A stretch of DNA of 22,755 nt from Candidatus Gastranaerophilales bacterium. Its GTDB lineage: Bacteria > Cyanobacteriota > Vampirovibrionia > Gastranaerophilales > Gastranaerophilaceae. The stretch's first letter is position 1. Every line of letters begins with the position of its first letter. Below are positions 14,935 to 22,358 of this stretch, piece after piece. The position numbers were made by a program, and so were the translations under genes. The stretch covers positions 1-22,755 of the forward strand of contig CALVAU010000179.1 of assembly GCA_944325615.1 (NCBI GenBank), given 5' to 3'. The notes below the pieces were generated by a model that did not search any database, had not been told where the DNA came from, and saw only the letters and a program-made list of their open reading frames with translations.

Positions 14935-15885
14935 ATGATATTGAATAAAAAAGAAACGAAATCTATCCGCTCAGCTTTCGGCAAAACCCTTGAAGCTTTG
15001 GGACAAGTGAATAAAAATATTGTTGTTATGGATGCTGATTTGGCATGCTCTACTCAGACTCAGTTTTTTGCGAAAAGCTTTCCTGATCGCTTTTTTGATT
15101 CAGGTATTGCAGAACAGGATATGATTGCAACTGCAGCAGGGCTGGCATCTCAAGGTAAAATTCCTTTTGTTGCAAGTTTTGCAATGTTTGCAACGGGCAG
15201 AACTTATGATCAGATAAGAAATTCTGTATGTTATCCGAAATTCAATGTAAAAATAATAGGTACTCATGGTGGTGTTACTGTCGGAGAAGACGGTGCAAGC
15301 CATCAGGCTTTAGAAGATATATCATTGATGCGTGGATTACCAAATATGTCAGTTTTGGTTCCTGCTGACTGTAGAGAATGTGAGCAGATTATTAACTATG
15401 CTGCAGAACATTATGGGCCTATGTATATAAGAATTCCACGAACTAATGTATGCGATGTTTTCGATGATAGTTACAAGTTCGATTTTAAAAGAGCTCGAGT
15501 GATTGAGGAAGGGAATGATCTTACTGTAATTACAAACGGGGAGACTCTAGCAGAGGCGCTTGAAGCAGCAGAAACGCTAAAAGGGCAAGGTTATTCTATC
15601 GAAGTAATCCATGTTCCTGTTGTAAAACCTCTTGATGAAGCTACAATAATTGCAAGTGCTCAAAAAACAGGTTTTGTAATCACAGTTGAAAATCATTCAG
15701 TAATTGGCGGGCTCGGAAGTGCGGTTTGTGAATTGTTGAGTGAAAAAGCTCCTGTTAGAGTAAAACGTATCGGAGTAAATGATAAATTTGGACAAAGCGG
15801 AAAATGGAATTTCTTGCTTGATTATTATGGATTGTCCGCTGATAAACTTGCAAAGTCTATATTGCAAGAACTTAATAAGCAATAA
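14935..15885 (+). CDS. Transketolase, C-terminal subunit
   Basis: 316 residues, the size of the C-terminal half in split transketolases. Transketolase moves two-carbon units between sugar phosphates using thiamine diphosphate. The pyrimidine-binding domain has the catalytic glutamate in SGIAEQDM (E60) and a TPP-side loop GTHGGVTVGEDGASHQ (109-124). The C-terminal domain begins near 185 with LTVITNGETLAEALEAA. The partner N-terminal (pyrophosphate-binding) half is not upstream: the previous gene is on the other strand and a promoter intervenes. GAGG is 9 bases from the ATG. First gene of a five-gene operon with ftsE 21 bases downstream. Confidence 0.92.
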   Translation: MILNKKETKSIRSAFGKTLEALGQVNKNIVVMDADLACSTQTQFFAKSFPDRFFDSGIAEQDMIATAAGLASQGKIPFVASFAMFATGRTYDQIRNSVCYPKFNVKIIGTHGGVTVGEDGASHQALEDISLMRGLPNMSVLVPADCRECEQIINYAAEHYGPMYIRIPRTNVCDVFDDSYKFDFKRARVIEEGNDLTVITNGETLAEALEAAETLKGQGYSIEVIHVPVVKPLDEATIIASAQKTGFVITVENHSVIGGLGSAVCELLSEKAPVRVKRIGVNDKFGQSGKWNFLLDYYGLSADKLAKSILQELNKQ

Positions 15886-15906
15886 GTTATATTAAAAGGA
15901 TTAAGA

Positions 15907-16584
15907 ATGATACAATTTAGATCAGTTACAAAAAAATATAAAAATGACAATTATGCACTAAAAAATATTAACCTTGACATTATGTCAGGTGAGTTTGTTT
16001 TTATTGTCGGAGCTTCAGGTGCAGGAAAGTCAACATTGATGAAGCTTTTATACAATGAAGAACGCCCAACAAGCGGAACGGTTACAATAGGCGGAATTAA
16101 TATTGCAAATCTTTCAAATGATAAGGTTCCGAATTTGCGTCGTTGTATGGGAATCGTTTTTCAGGATTACAAGCTTTTACAAAATCAAAGTGTATATGAT
16201 AACGTAGCGTATGTAATCAGAACGTTAGGTATCAGCTCAAGAGAGATTAACGCAAGAGTTACAGGAGCACTAAAGATTGTCGGTTTATATGAAAAAATGC
16301 ATGCAACTCCAGCTGAATTGTCAGGTGGAGAACAGCAAAGAGTCGGTATCGCAAGAGCAATTGTGAACGGTCCGCCGTTATTGATTGCTGATGAGCCGAC
16401 AGGAAATTTGGATCCTAAAAACTCATTGGAAATTATGCAAATTCTGGATCAAATCAACCAAAGAGGTATTACTGTGATTGTATCTACCCATGATAATGCT
16501 ATGGTTGATTACTTCAGAAAACGTGTAATTACTCTTGATAAAGGGGAAGTTGTCAGAGATATACAAGCAGGTACTTATGAATAA
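15907..16584 (+). CDS. ftsE: Cell-division ATP-binding protein FtsE
   Basis: 225 residues, typical FtsE length. ATPase of the FtsEX complex that controls septal peptidoglycan hydrolases at the division site. Walker A is GASGAGKST (35-43); the Q-loop is VFQDYKLL; the signature LSGGEQQRVGIARAI and Walker B LLIADEPTGNLDP follow; the switch histidine is in VSTHD. AAAAGGA is 6 bases before the ATG. Its last 8 bases overlap ftsX, the standard coupled arrangement. Confidence 0.96.
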   Translation: MIQFRSVTKKYKNDNYALKNINLDIMSGEFVFIVGASGAGKSTLMKLLYNEERPTSGTVTIGGINIANLSNDKVPNLRRCMGIVFQDYKLLQNQSVYDNVAYVIRTLGISSREINARVTGALKIVGLYEKMHATPAELSGGEQQRVGIARAIVNGPPLLIADEPTGNLDPKNSLEIMQILDQINQRGITVIVSTHDNAMVDYFRKRVITLDKGEVVRDIQAGTYE

Positions 16585-17485
16585 TCAAAAAATGAAAATA
16601 AAAAAACAGGTTAAAAAACATATCCCAAAGGATTGGCTGTGCGAATTAAGAATTCTATACAGATTATCTATGGAAACTTTTAACGATATAAGAAGAACCG
16701 GAATAGTTAATTTAGTTATTATTACAACAATGGCAGCTATTTTGACAATATTTGGCTCATTTTTTAGAACTGCGATGTCAATTTCTTCATTTGCGCATGA
16801 ATTGGGTAATGTACTTGAAATTTCAGTATATCTAAAGTCAGGATCAGATGCTAATACCGTTAAAAATAGAATTAAAGAATTTGAGTATGTTGAAGGTGTG
16901 AAAATTATACCTAAAGATGTTTCTTGGGCGAATTTGAAAAGAGAAATGAATTTGCCTGATGTCTCAAATCCCTTGCCTGATACCTTACATGTAAAGGTAG
17001 ATAAGCCTGAAAATATAGATAATGTTTTTAATAAAATAAAAGAGCTATCCTCGGTAGAGGATATGAGCTATGCTCAAGAGCTTGCAAAAAGAATTCAGAC
17101 ATTAAACCATGTTGTAAATACAATAACCGTATTTGTCGTAATTATTATGGCAATATTGACCATTACGATTATAAACAATACGATTCAGCTTGTAATACAA
17201 TCAAGAAAAGATGAAATCGAAATTATGCGATTGATGGGTGTAAGCAATTGGTACATCAGGTTCCCTTTAATCATGCAAGGAGCTTTTTATGGCTTTATGG
17301 GATCTTTAATTGCATTGATTCCACTGAATTTCGTGCAGAATGGACTTGTTAATATGCATCAATTTTTCATGGTGCCATCGCCGATTTATGCGCAGAATAT
17401 AGTGATAATAATAATGTTTGCTATGGGTACCCTCTTTGGTGCTGGCGGAAGTTTCTTGTGTATTAAAAAGCATTTACAAGTGTAA
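16577..17485 (+). CDS. ftsX: Cell-division membrane protein FtsX
   Basis: 302 residues from the ATG at 16577, which overlaps the ftsE stop by 8 bases and has CAGG 5 bases upstream; the earlier in-frame ATG at 16535 would overlap ftsE by 50 bases with no clear site. Topology is the FtsX one: cytoplasmic N-terminus, TM1 at about 44-65, an extracytoplasmic domain (70-175, with EISVYLKSGS and the GVKIIPKDVSWANLKREM stretch), then TM2 179-203, TM3 229-252 and TM4 272-296. The cytoplasmic loop SRKDEIEIMRLMGVSNWYIR (209-228) is the conserved contact with FtsE. It transmits FtsE ATP hydrolysis to an outside murein hydrolase activator. Confidence 0.95.
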   Translation: MNNQKMKIKKQVKKHIPKDWLCELRILYRLSMETFNDIRRTGIVNLVIITTMAAILTIFGSFFRTAMSISSFAHELGNVLEISVYLKSGSDANTVKNRIKEFEYVEGVKIIPKDVSWANLKREMNLPDVSNPLPDTLHVKVDKPENIDNVFNKIKELSSVEDMSYAQELAKRIQTLNHVVNTITVFVVIIMAILTITIINNTIQLVIQSRKDEIEIMRLMGVSNWYIRFPLIMQGAFYGFMGSLIALIPLNFVQNGLVNMHQFFMVPSPIYAQNIVIIIMFAMGTLFGAGGSFLCIKKHLQV

Positions 17486-17489
17486 TTTT

Positions 17490-18731
17490 ATGAAAAACAA
17501 TATACTACTAATATCAGAGAATTTAGAGTTTGCCAAAAATTTGAGTAAAAAGCTGGTTTTACTTAGAAATTGTGATGTAATTAAAACTTTGGCTTTTGAA
17601 GAAGCTTTGTCTGTGTTGGATTCAAAAAATTCTTATTTAGTCTTTTTATATTCAAGTGAAAATCAAGAAATTCTTGAAGACCAAATAAAATCTATAAAAC
17701 TTAAATCTCCAAACTCTTCTTTGGTTTTGGTAGTGGACAAATCTGATGCAGATTTTCTAATGTCAATGTATGATATCGGTATTGATGATTTTATTCTTTC
17801 AAATGCTGATGTATCAGAGGTTTTGATAAAATCAGTAAATTTAATGAAGCAAATATCGCAAAAAGAAAAGAATGCCAGAAATGAAATACTCTTAGAGCAA
17901 ATTAACGGAATATCATCAAGAGGGTTTTATACAGAGTTATATGCAAATGAAGTTATGCAGCTTGCATTAGAATCAGAAAGTTTCAAAAAATCAGTGTTTA
18001 TGATTTTAACTTACGATGAATTAGACAGAGCAAAATTCTCATATGAAGAGCTTGCTGATGCTGTTAAATCTTCTATTAGATTTTCTGATATTGTAATAGA
18101 GTTATCAAGTGGTAAATTTTATTTGCTGTTATCTGATTCAAATTGTAATGGGGCCTCTCGTGTATTTGGAAAAATTAACGATGCAATAAGCGGTAATTTC
18201 AGAATAAAAGCAGGGATTTGTGAGACTGAAGGAAAAGATTTTAAAGAATTAGAACAGAAAACATCTTCAGTTTTGACTGATGCGATGTTGAGTGCAAGCG
18301 ATTATGTGATTTATGAAGAAAAAGCTCTTTTAAATGATGAAGATTGGATTTTGGAGCCTGAAATAAATCAAAAAGATTATAAGTTATTCAAAAACGCATT
18401 TAATAAAAAATTGACAAAGATTATAACACCTGTGTTTTACCAAATGCAGGAGGCTAATGAAGGTAAGCTTGGTGATACAATAATTGAGCAGTTTACTAAC
18501 GAAAATCAATGTATTTTCAATCTGAAAAACAGGAAGCAAATAAGTCGTCTTACACTTGTATATCCTGGACTTTGCAAAGTTGTTATATATGTTACTCATA
18601 GCGGACTTGACAGCCCAGAAAATAAAGAAATTGTATTATCGCTGAAAGAGCTTACTCAGCCCATGTTGACTGATATTATGCAGATATTTATAAATGATTT
18701 TAAAACTTGTATAGATAATAAGGAGGCCTAA
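17490..18731 (+). CDS. Degenerate receiver + degenerate GGDEF-like protein with unknown C-terminal domain
   Basis: 413 residues from the ATG at 17490, four bases after the ftsX stop; the in-frame ATG at 17418 lies deep in ftsX. Residues 1-122 look like a response-regulator receiver fold (ILLISENLEFAKNLSKKL; YLVFLYSSEN), but the phospho-acceptor Asp after the third strand is missing (Tyr/Ser at 54-55). Residues 140-245 resemble a GGDEF domain (FYTELYANEV at 146-155; FSDIVIELSSGKFYLLL at 198-214), with GGDEF replaced by SSGKF, so no diguanylate cyclase activity is expected. Residues 285-413 form a domain I do not recognise. Probably a signalling scaffold or pseudo-enzyme linked to division. Its stop overlaps the next start by one base (TAATG). 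Confidence 0.72.
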   Translation: MKNNILLISENLEFAKNLSKKLVLLRNCDVIKTLAFEEALSVLDSKNSYLVFLYSSENQEILEDQIKSIKLKSPNSSLVLVVDKSDADFLMSMYDIGIDDFILSNADVSEVLIKSVNLMKQISQKEKNARNEILLEQINGISSRGFYTELYANEVMQLALESESFKKSVFMILTYDELDRAKFSYEELADAVKSSIRFSDIVIELSSGKFYLLLSDSNCNGASRVFGKINDAISGNFRIKAGICETEGKDFKELEQKTSSVLTDAMLSASDYVIYEEKALLNDEDWILEPEINQKDYKLFKNAFNKKLTKIITPVFYQMQEANEGKLGDTIIEQFTNENQCIFNLKNRKQISRLTLVYPGLCKVVIYVTHSGLDSPENKEIVLSLKELTQPMLTDIMQIFINDFKTCIDNKEA

Positions 18732-19276
18732 TGAACGTACTAACCCCGGAAAATTCAATGTTGTTAGTTATAGATGTCCAAGAAAAATTGGTAAATGCTT
18801 TAGATAAAAATGTAATTGTAAAAAGAGTTTCAAATCTTGTGAAATCAGCAAGACTTTTATCAATACCTGTTGTTGTAACTGAACAATATCCGAAGGGACT
18901 TGGTCAAACAGTAACAGAGGTTTCCTCAGAGTTTCCTGAAAATACACCTATTTTTGAAAAAACTTCTTTTAATGCATTAGAAGAAGAAGGAGTATTGGAT
19001 AAAATAAAATCATATAATAAAAAACAAATTGTAATCTGCGGAATTGAGACTCATATTTGTGTGCATCAGACAGCAGCAGCTCTTTTAAGAGAAGGATTTG
19101 AAGTATATGTAGTAAAAGATGCTTGTGCAAGCCGTAATAAATATGAATTTAAGCAAGGAATAGAATTGATGCAGGCAAATGGAGCAAAAATTTCTTGCGT
19201 TGAAATTGTATTGTTTGAATGGCTGAAAGCAGCTAAAAATCCGTGCTTCAAAGAAATCCAAGCCCTTATTAAGTAA
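18731..19276 (+). CDS. Isochorismatase-family cysteine hydrolase
   Basis: 181 residues, normal for the family (nicotinamidase/isochorismatase-like hydrolases). The catalytic triad is visible: Asp in LLVIDVQEKL (D15), Lys in FEKTSFNA (K77) and Cys in GIETHICVHQT (C110). Such proteins hydrolyse amide or ester bonds; the substrate is unknown here. GAGG residues of a strong AAGGAGG site lie just before the ATG, which shares one base with the previous stop. It is the last gene of the operon and ends one base from the convergent pilin-like gene with no terminator between them. Confidence 0.92.
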   Translation: MNVLTPENSMLLVIDVQEKLVNALDKNVIVKRVSNLVKSARLLSIPVVVTEQYPKGLGQTVTEVSSEFPENTPIFEKTSFNALEEEGVLDKIKSYNKKQIVICGIETHICVHQTAAALLREGFEVYVVKDACASRNKYEFKQGIELMQANGAKISCVEIVLFEWLKAAKNPCFKEIQALIK

Positions 19277-19277
19277 G

Positions 19278-19967
19278 CTATTTCCTATAAATTTCTTCAA
19301 TTATTTCTTGAGTTGTATAACCGTTATCTTCCACGGGTGTACAGCCAGCTTTTGAGTTTCCATATCCAAGATATACTCGTTTATTATTTCCTTTTATCAT
19401 AAATACAAACAAATCATGTCCCCATTTATTCGGCTTTTTATGACCGTTTATATCCACAAGAAATATTTTTGTATCACCCATATAAGAATAAGTTACAATA
19501 ATTGAACCGTCTTTTAGAACGTAAGCTGAATTCCTATTCAAAATGTTATCTTCCCAAAATCCAGAACATCCTGTGCTGTCAATTTCTTGCCCGTTATGTT
19601 GGTCTTTATAAATTGAATCTACCCCTTTATATTTTGGAATGCAACCTCTTTGATAAGCGTTAGATTCACATTTTTGAATTACGTTTAATTGCTTTAAAAA
19701 ACTCTCAGTTAATTCAGTACATTGAGAACTATGTGTGTAAGTATCATCTCCGTTGTCATCAGTGTAGTAACAGTCAAAAACAGCACCGTTTTCAGCATAT
19801 ACTTTAACAAGAGCATTTGAATATGTATTATAAACTTTTTTAAATTGTTGCTTTAGTATATAAAAATTTGCACGATTTATTAATGTCGGAATCGTCATTG
19901 CTGCAATTATTCCTATTATTCCAAGTGTTATAAGTACTTCCGCTAATGTAAAACCTCTTTTACTCAT
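19278..19967 (-). CDS. Type IV pilin-like / pseudopilin protein, Cys-rich
   Basis: 229 residues from the ATG at 19967, which has GGAGG nine bases upstream; the TTG at 19973 is too close to that site. The N-terminus is a class III prepilin signal: MSKRG, cleavage before FTLAEV (G5/F6, Glu at mature position 5), then a hydrophobic helix to about residue 30. Prepilin peptidase would cut and methylate it; the product belongs in a type IV pilus or type II secretion pseudopilus. The globular part has six cysteines (66, 83, 100, 109, 134, 209), enough for three disulfides, and an acidic loop DINGHKKPNKWGHDLF (172-187) like those that bind calcium in pseudopilins. Divergent from the HTH gene at 20086 across a palindromic control region. 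Confidence 0.88.
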   Translation of the reverse strand: MSKRGFTLAEVLITLGIIGIIAAMTIPTLINRANFYILKQQFKKVYNTYSNALVKVYAENGAVFDCYYTDDNGDDTYTHSSQCTELTESFLKQLNVIQKCESNAYQRGCIPKYKGVDSIYKDQHNGQEIDSTGCSGFWEDNILNRNSAYVLKDGSIIVTYSYMGDTKIFLVDINGHKKPNKWGHDLFVFMIKGNNKRVYLGYGNSKAGCTPVEDNGYTTQEIIEEIYRK

Positions 19968-19988
19968 CCTCAAGTACCTCCATTCAGC

Positions 19989-20060
19989 TATTGATAAATT
20001 TCTTAATTTGTCATGAATATTCTTAATATATTAAGAATATTATGACCTGTTTTATCAATA
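19989..20060. promoter_or_regulatory. Outer inverted repeat in the pilin/HTH control region
   Basis: TATTGATAAA (19989-19998) and its exact reverse complement TTTATCAATA (20051-20060) enclose the central palindrome, with centres about 4 bases apart. Each arm carries a TTGATA that resembles a -35 element pointing inward, and the right arm overlaps the -35 position for the HTH gene. Probably operator and promoter sequence. Confidence 0.45.
20016..20041. promoter_or_regulatory. 26-bp perfect palindrome, candidate operator
   Basis: Each half reads AATATTCTTAATA outward-in, giving 13 bp of exact dyad symmetry centred between 20028 and 20029. With one bulged G the symmetry extends by TCAT/ATGA on the two sides. 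It lies between the divergent pilin-like and HTH genes and has no poly-U tail, so an operator is more likely than a terminator. Confidence 0.55.
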
Positions 20061-20079
20061 AAGTCAAGTGAAATATAAT
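20051..20079 (+). promoter_or_regulatory. Promoter of the HTH gene, predicted leaderless
   Basis: A perfect TATAAT (20074-20079) lies six bases before the ATG at 20086; a weak TTTATC sits at the -35 distance (17-base spacer). There is no Shine-Dalgarno sequence, so transcription should start at or next to the ATG. Confidence 0.45.
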
Positions 20080-20085
20080 TAGAAA

Positions 20086-20292
20086 ATGGATATCCGAAAT
20101 GATATAAAATATTATATGGCGCGTGAAGCTGTTACATTTAAGCAGCTTGCGATTTTAATGAGCGAAAAAACAGGTAAAAAATATACAATAAACAGCTTAT
20201 CGGGTAAGCTCATTAGAGAAAGTATTACACTCAAAGAAACTCTGCAAATCCTTGAAATTTTAGGGTATCATATTAAAATTGAAAAGAATTAA
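20086..20292 (+). CDS. Small HTH (XRE/Cro-like) DNA-binding protein
   Basis: 68 residues, almost entirely one helical domain. FKQLAILMSEKTGKKYTINS (18-37) reads as helix-turn-helix with a slightly longer turn, followed by LSGKLIRESITLKETLQILE and a closing strand YHIKIE. The pattern (QLA...sL..KL.R.s..l.e...I...LGY.i) is that of small phage-repressor-like regulators. Likely autoregulator and regulator of the divergent pilin-like gene through the palindrome upstream (inference). It lacks a Shine-Dalgarno sequence. Its stop shares TTAA with the ribF stop on the other strand. Confidence 0.65.
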   Translation: MDIRNDIKYYMAREAVTFKQLAILMSEKTGKKYTINSLSGKLIRESITLKETLQILEILGYHIKIEKN

Positions 20293-21185
20293 ACTATTTC
20301 TTTTATATCTTTATTAATTTGTTTTGTTAATTCATCAATAGAGTTGAACTTTCTCTCAGCTCTTAGCATTTTAATAAAACTTACTTCTATATTTTCACCG
20401 TAAATATCTTTGTCAAAATCGAGAATATGTGTCTCGAGAGATCTTATATTATTATCAGATACAGTAGGTCTTATACCGAAATTAGTAATTCCTTTATAAA
20501 TTTTATTATTATGATTTACTTCAACCGAATATACCCCAAAAGGCAAGTCAACAAGCTCATCAGGATAAATCAAGTTGGCAGTTCTGAATCCGATTTTACG
20601 TCCAAGCTTTTGTCCTTCTACAACCTCACCTTTTATTGAAAATTTATATCCGAGCATTTTATTAGCGTCTTCAATCAGCCCGTCAAACAGATAATCTCTT
20701 ATCGCTGTGCTGCTTATGTTTTTTAAACCTTCTTTTTGAGGTGAAATTTCAAAATATTTATAATCATATTTTTCCGCGTTTTGTGCAAGAAATTTAACAT
20801 TTCCTGATTGCTTGTAGCCAAAATTGTGATTCCAGCCTGTAGTGATAGCTTTGGGCGTGAAATATTTTACAAGTACATCTTTCAAATATTCATCAGCTTT
20901 TAGTCCTGATATACTTTCAAAATCAATTTCAAAAAGATAATCAATTCCAAGAGCTGCAATTTTTGCGTGTTTTTCTTCCCTTGTCAGAAGATACTTTGGC
21001 TTTGTCCCGTAGAAAAAGCAGCAAGGATGATCTTTAAATGTAATTACTGCTGATTTAGTATTGTTTTGGTTTGCAAAATTTACCGCATTTTTAATTACAG
21101 CCTGATGACCTTTGTGAATTCCGTCAAAAAAGCCCAATGCTATTGATAGTTCAGGGATTTTTATTAATTCGTTTAGTACTTGCAT
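20289..21185 (-). CDS. ribF: Bifunctional riboflavin kinase / FMN adenylyltransferase RibF
   Basis: 298 residues, normal RibF size. It makes FMN from riboflavin, then FAD. The N-terminal nucleotidyltransferase has GFFDGIHKGH (18-27, HxGH) and ISSTAIRDYL (157-166). The C-terminal kinase has GQKLGRKIGFRTANL (191-205), NFGIRPTV (235-242) and the catalytic Glu region LETHILDFD (250-258, E251). The ATG has no Shine-Dalgarno sequence; TATAAT ends six bases upstream, in the 20-base gap after the YibE/F gene. It may be read both from upstream and from this internal promoter. The 3' end overlaps the convergent HTH gene by four bases. Confidence 0.95.
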   Translation of the reverse strand: MQVLNELIKIPELSIALGFFDGIHKGHQAVIKNAVNFANQNNTKSAVITFKDHPCCFFYGTKPKYLLTREEKHAKIAALGIDYLFEIDFESISGLKADEYLKDVLVKYFTPKAITTGWNHNFGYKQSGNVKFLAQNAEKYDYKYFEISPQKEGLKNISSTAIRDYLFDGLIEDANKMLGYKFSIKGEVVEGQKLGRKIGFRTANLIYPDELVDLPFGVYSVEVNHNNKIYKGITNFGIRPTVSDNNIRSLETHILDFDKDIYGENIEVSFIKMLRAERKFNSIDELTKQINKDIKEIV

Positions 21186-21191
21186 AAGATT

Positions 21192-21202
21192 ATTATATTA
21201 TA
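21192..21202 (-). promoter_or_regulatory. Possible internal promoter of ribF, predicted leaderless
   Basis: Two overlapping TATAAT hexamers (21192-21197 and 21197-21202, minus strand) precede ribF; the nearer ends six bases before the ATG. A TTGAGT lies at 21217-21222, 14 or 19 bases away, which is not ideal. The gap is AT-rich, so chance is possible. Confidence 0.35.
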
Positions 21203-21205
21203 AAT

Positions 21206-22306
21206 TTAAAAATTAAACTCAACATCGTTACTTTTTTTATGCTTGATAAGATATGCGGAAATTATTGCAGTAATCGGTACACAAGCTAGTATTGCAATGC
21301 TTCCGACGATTGCTGATAGAATTTCTGTGGATACCTGATTCAGGTTGAAGAATTTTTGTAAGTCTATATTATTAGCAAGCAATACAAGGGGCAGAGCACT
21401 TCCCATATAGACTAAAATTAATGTATTTGACATAGTGCCTATCACATCTCGTCCGACATTCATTCCTGATTGAAAAAGCTGCATAACTCCTAAAGAATTA
21501 TCGGTTTCATGAATTTCGTTGATGGTACTTGCAATAGATACAGAAGTGTCCATCAACGCTCCGAGTGCTGCAATAATCATAGAAGCAGAAAGAATTCCTT
21601 CAAAATTCAAATCAGGTCTGACTCCATATAAAAATATGGTCTCTTCCCCTGCAAATCCAGTCAGATGCGCCATATAGATTGCAAGCATTGAAAGAGCTCC
21701 AGCAAAAATTAAACTCAACATAGTGCCGATTATTGCTGAGGTGCTTTTTGAATTGAAACCGCCAACCAGATAAATTGTGATAACTGTGCTCAAAGCACCT
21801 GTGAAAATTGCTGTTGCAATCGGGCAGAAACCGTTTAATATAAGCGGCAGCAATACAAAAAAGATTAAACCAACTGTTGCAATAATTGAAATAAGACTGA
21901 ATAGACCTTTCTTACGTCCGATAGCTATGAGGAACAAGCAAAATATACCTGCAAAAAACATTATAGAGCTATCTCTTTTAATATCAGCTATAAAAAAGTT
22001 CATTCCGCCTGTCGGGTCTTCTTCTAAATGAAGTATTACCTTATCACCTTTTTTAAGAGGTATGTCATACGCAGGATTGTCTGTTAAAAGGTTTACAATT
22101 TCTTTTTCTTCCCCTTTATATTCTCCAGAGAGAATTTTTACACTGACAATTTGTTGCGTTCCTTGCTGACTGTTTGCGTCATCGTTGTAAATGTTTTCAA
22201 TAGACTTTACAACACCTGTCTCTGAAGGTAATATTGCATCTTCATTTGCAAATGCAGGATGCACAAGATTGAGTAATATAAATAAAGCTAAGAAAATTTT
22301 TTTCAT
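21206..22306 (-). CDS. YibE/F family membrane protein
   Basis: 366 residues. A signal peptide (1-20, ending PAFA before NED) is followed by an outside domain (21-110) with a beta-rich pattern (VVKSIENIY, VSVKILSGEYKGEE, KKGDKVILHLEED). Seven membrane segments follow at about 112-130, 134-158, 162-183, 188-214, 237-262, 288-312 and 326-354. Family landmarks include the loop ALGALMDTSVSIASTINEI (247-265) and SGMNVGRDVIGTMSNTLILVY (split around 280-300). Function is not established; members are predicted transporters or permease-like proteins. AGGGGATATT precedes the ATG. It lies 52 bases after ruvB on the same strand, with a candidate TATACT (22333-22338) between them. Confidence 0.88.
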   Translation of the reverse strand: MKKIFLALFILLNLVHPAFANEDAILPSETGVVKSIENIYNDDANSQQGTQQIVSVKILSGEYKGEEKEIVNLLTDNPAYDIPLKKGDKVILHLEEDPTGGMNFFIADIKRDSSIMFFAGIFCLFLIAIGRKKGLFSLISIIATVGLIFFVLLPLILNGFCPIATAIFTGALSTVITIYLVGGFNSKSTSAIIGTMLSLIFAGALSMLAIYMAHLTGFAGEETIFLYGVRPDLNFEGILSASMIIAALGALMDTSVSIASTINEIHETDNSLGVMQLFQSGMNVGRDVIGTMSNTLILVYMGSALPLVLLANNIDLQKFFNLNQVSTEILSAIVGSIAILACVPITAIISAYLIKHKKSNDVEFNF

Positions 22307-22358
22307 ATAATATCCCCTTTTTTGATAATTTTAGTATAAATTCTAAATTCATATACTA

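Noticed and set aside
16535..16576. Longer ftsX starting at the ATG at 16535
   Set aside because: It would overlap ftsE by 50 bases without a clear ribosome binding site; the 8-base overlap at 16577 fits the usual ftsEX arrangement.
17418..17489. Earlier start of the receiver-like gene inside ftsX
   Set aside because: The added residues are a frame shadow of the last FtsX membrane segment; the receiver fold begins at the ATG at 17490.
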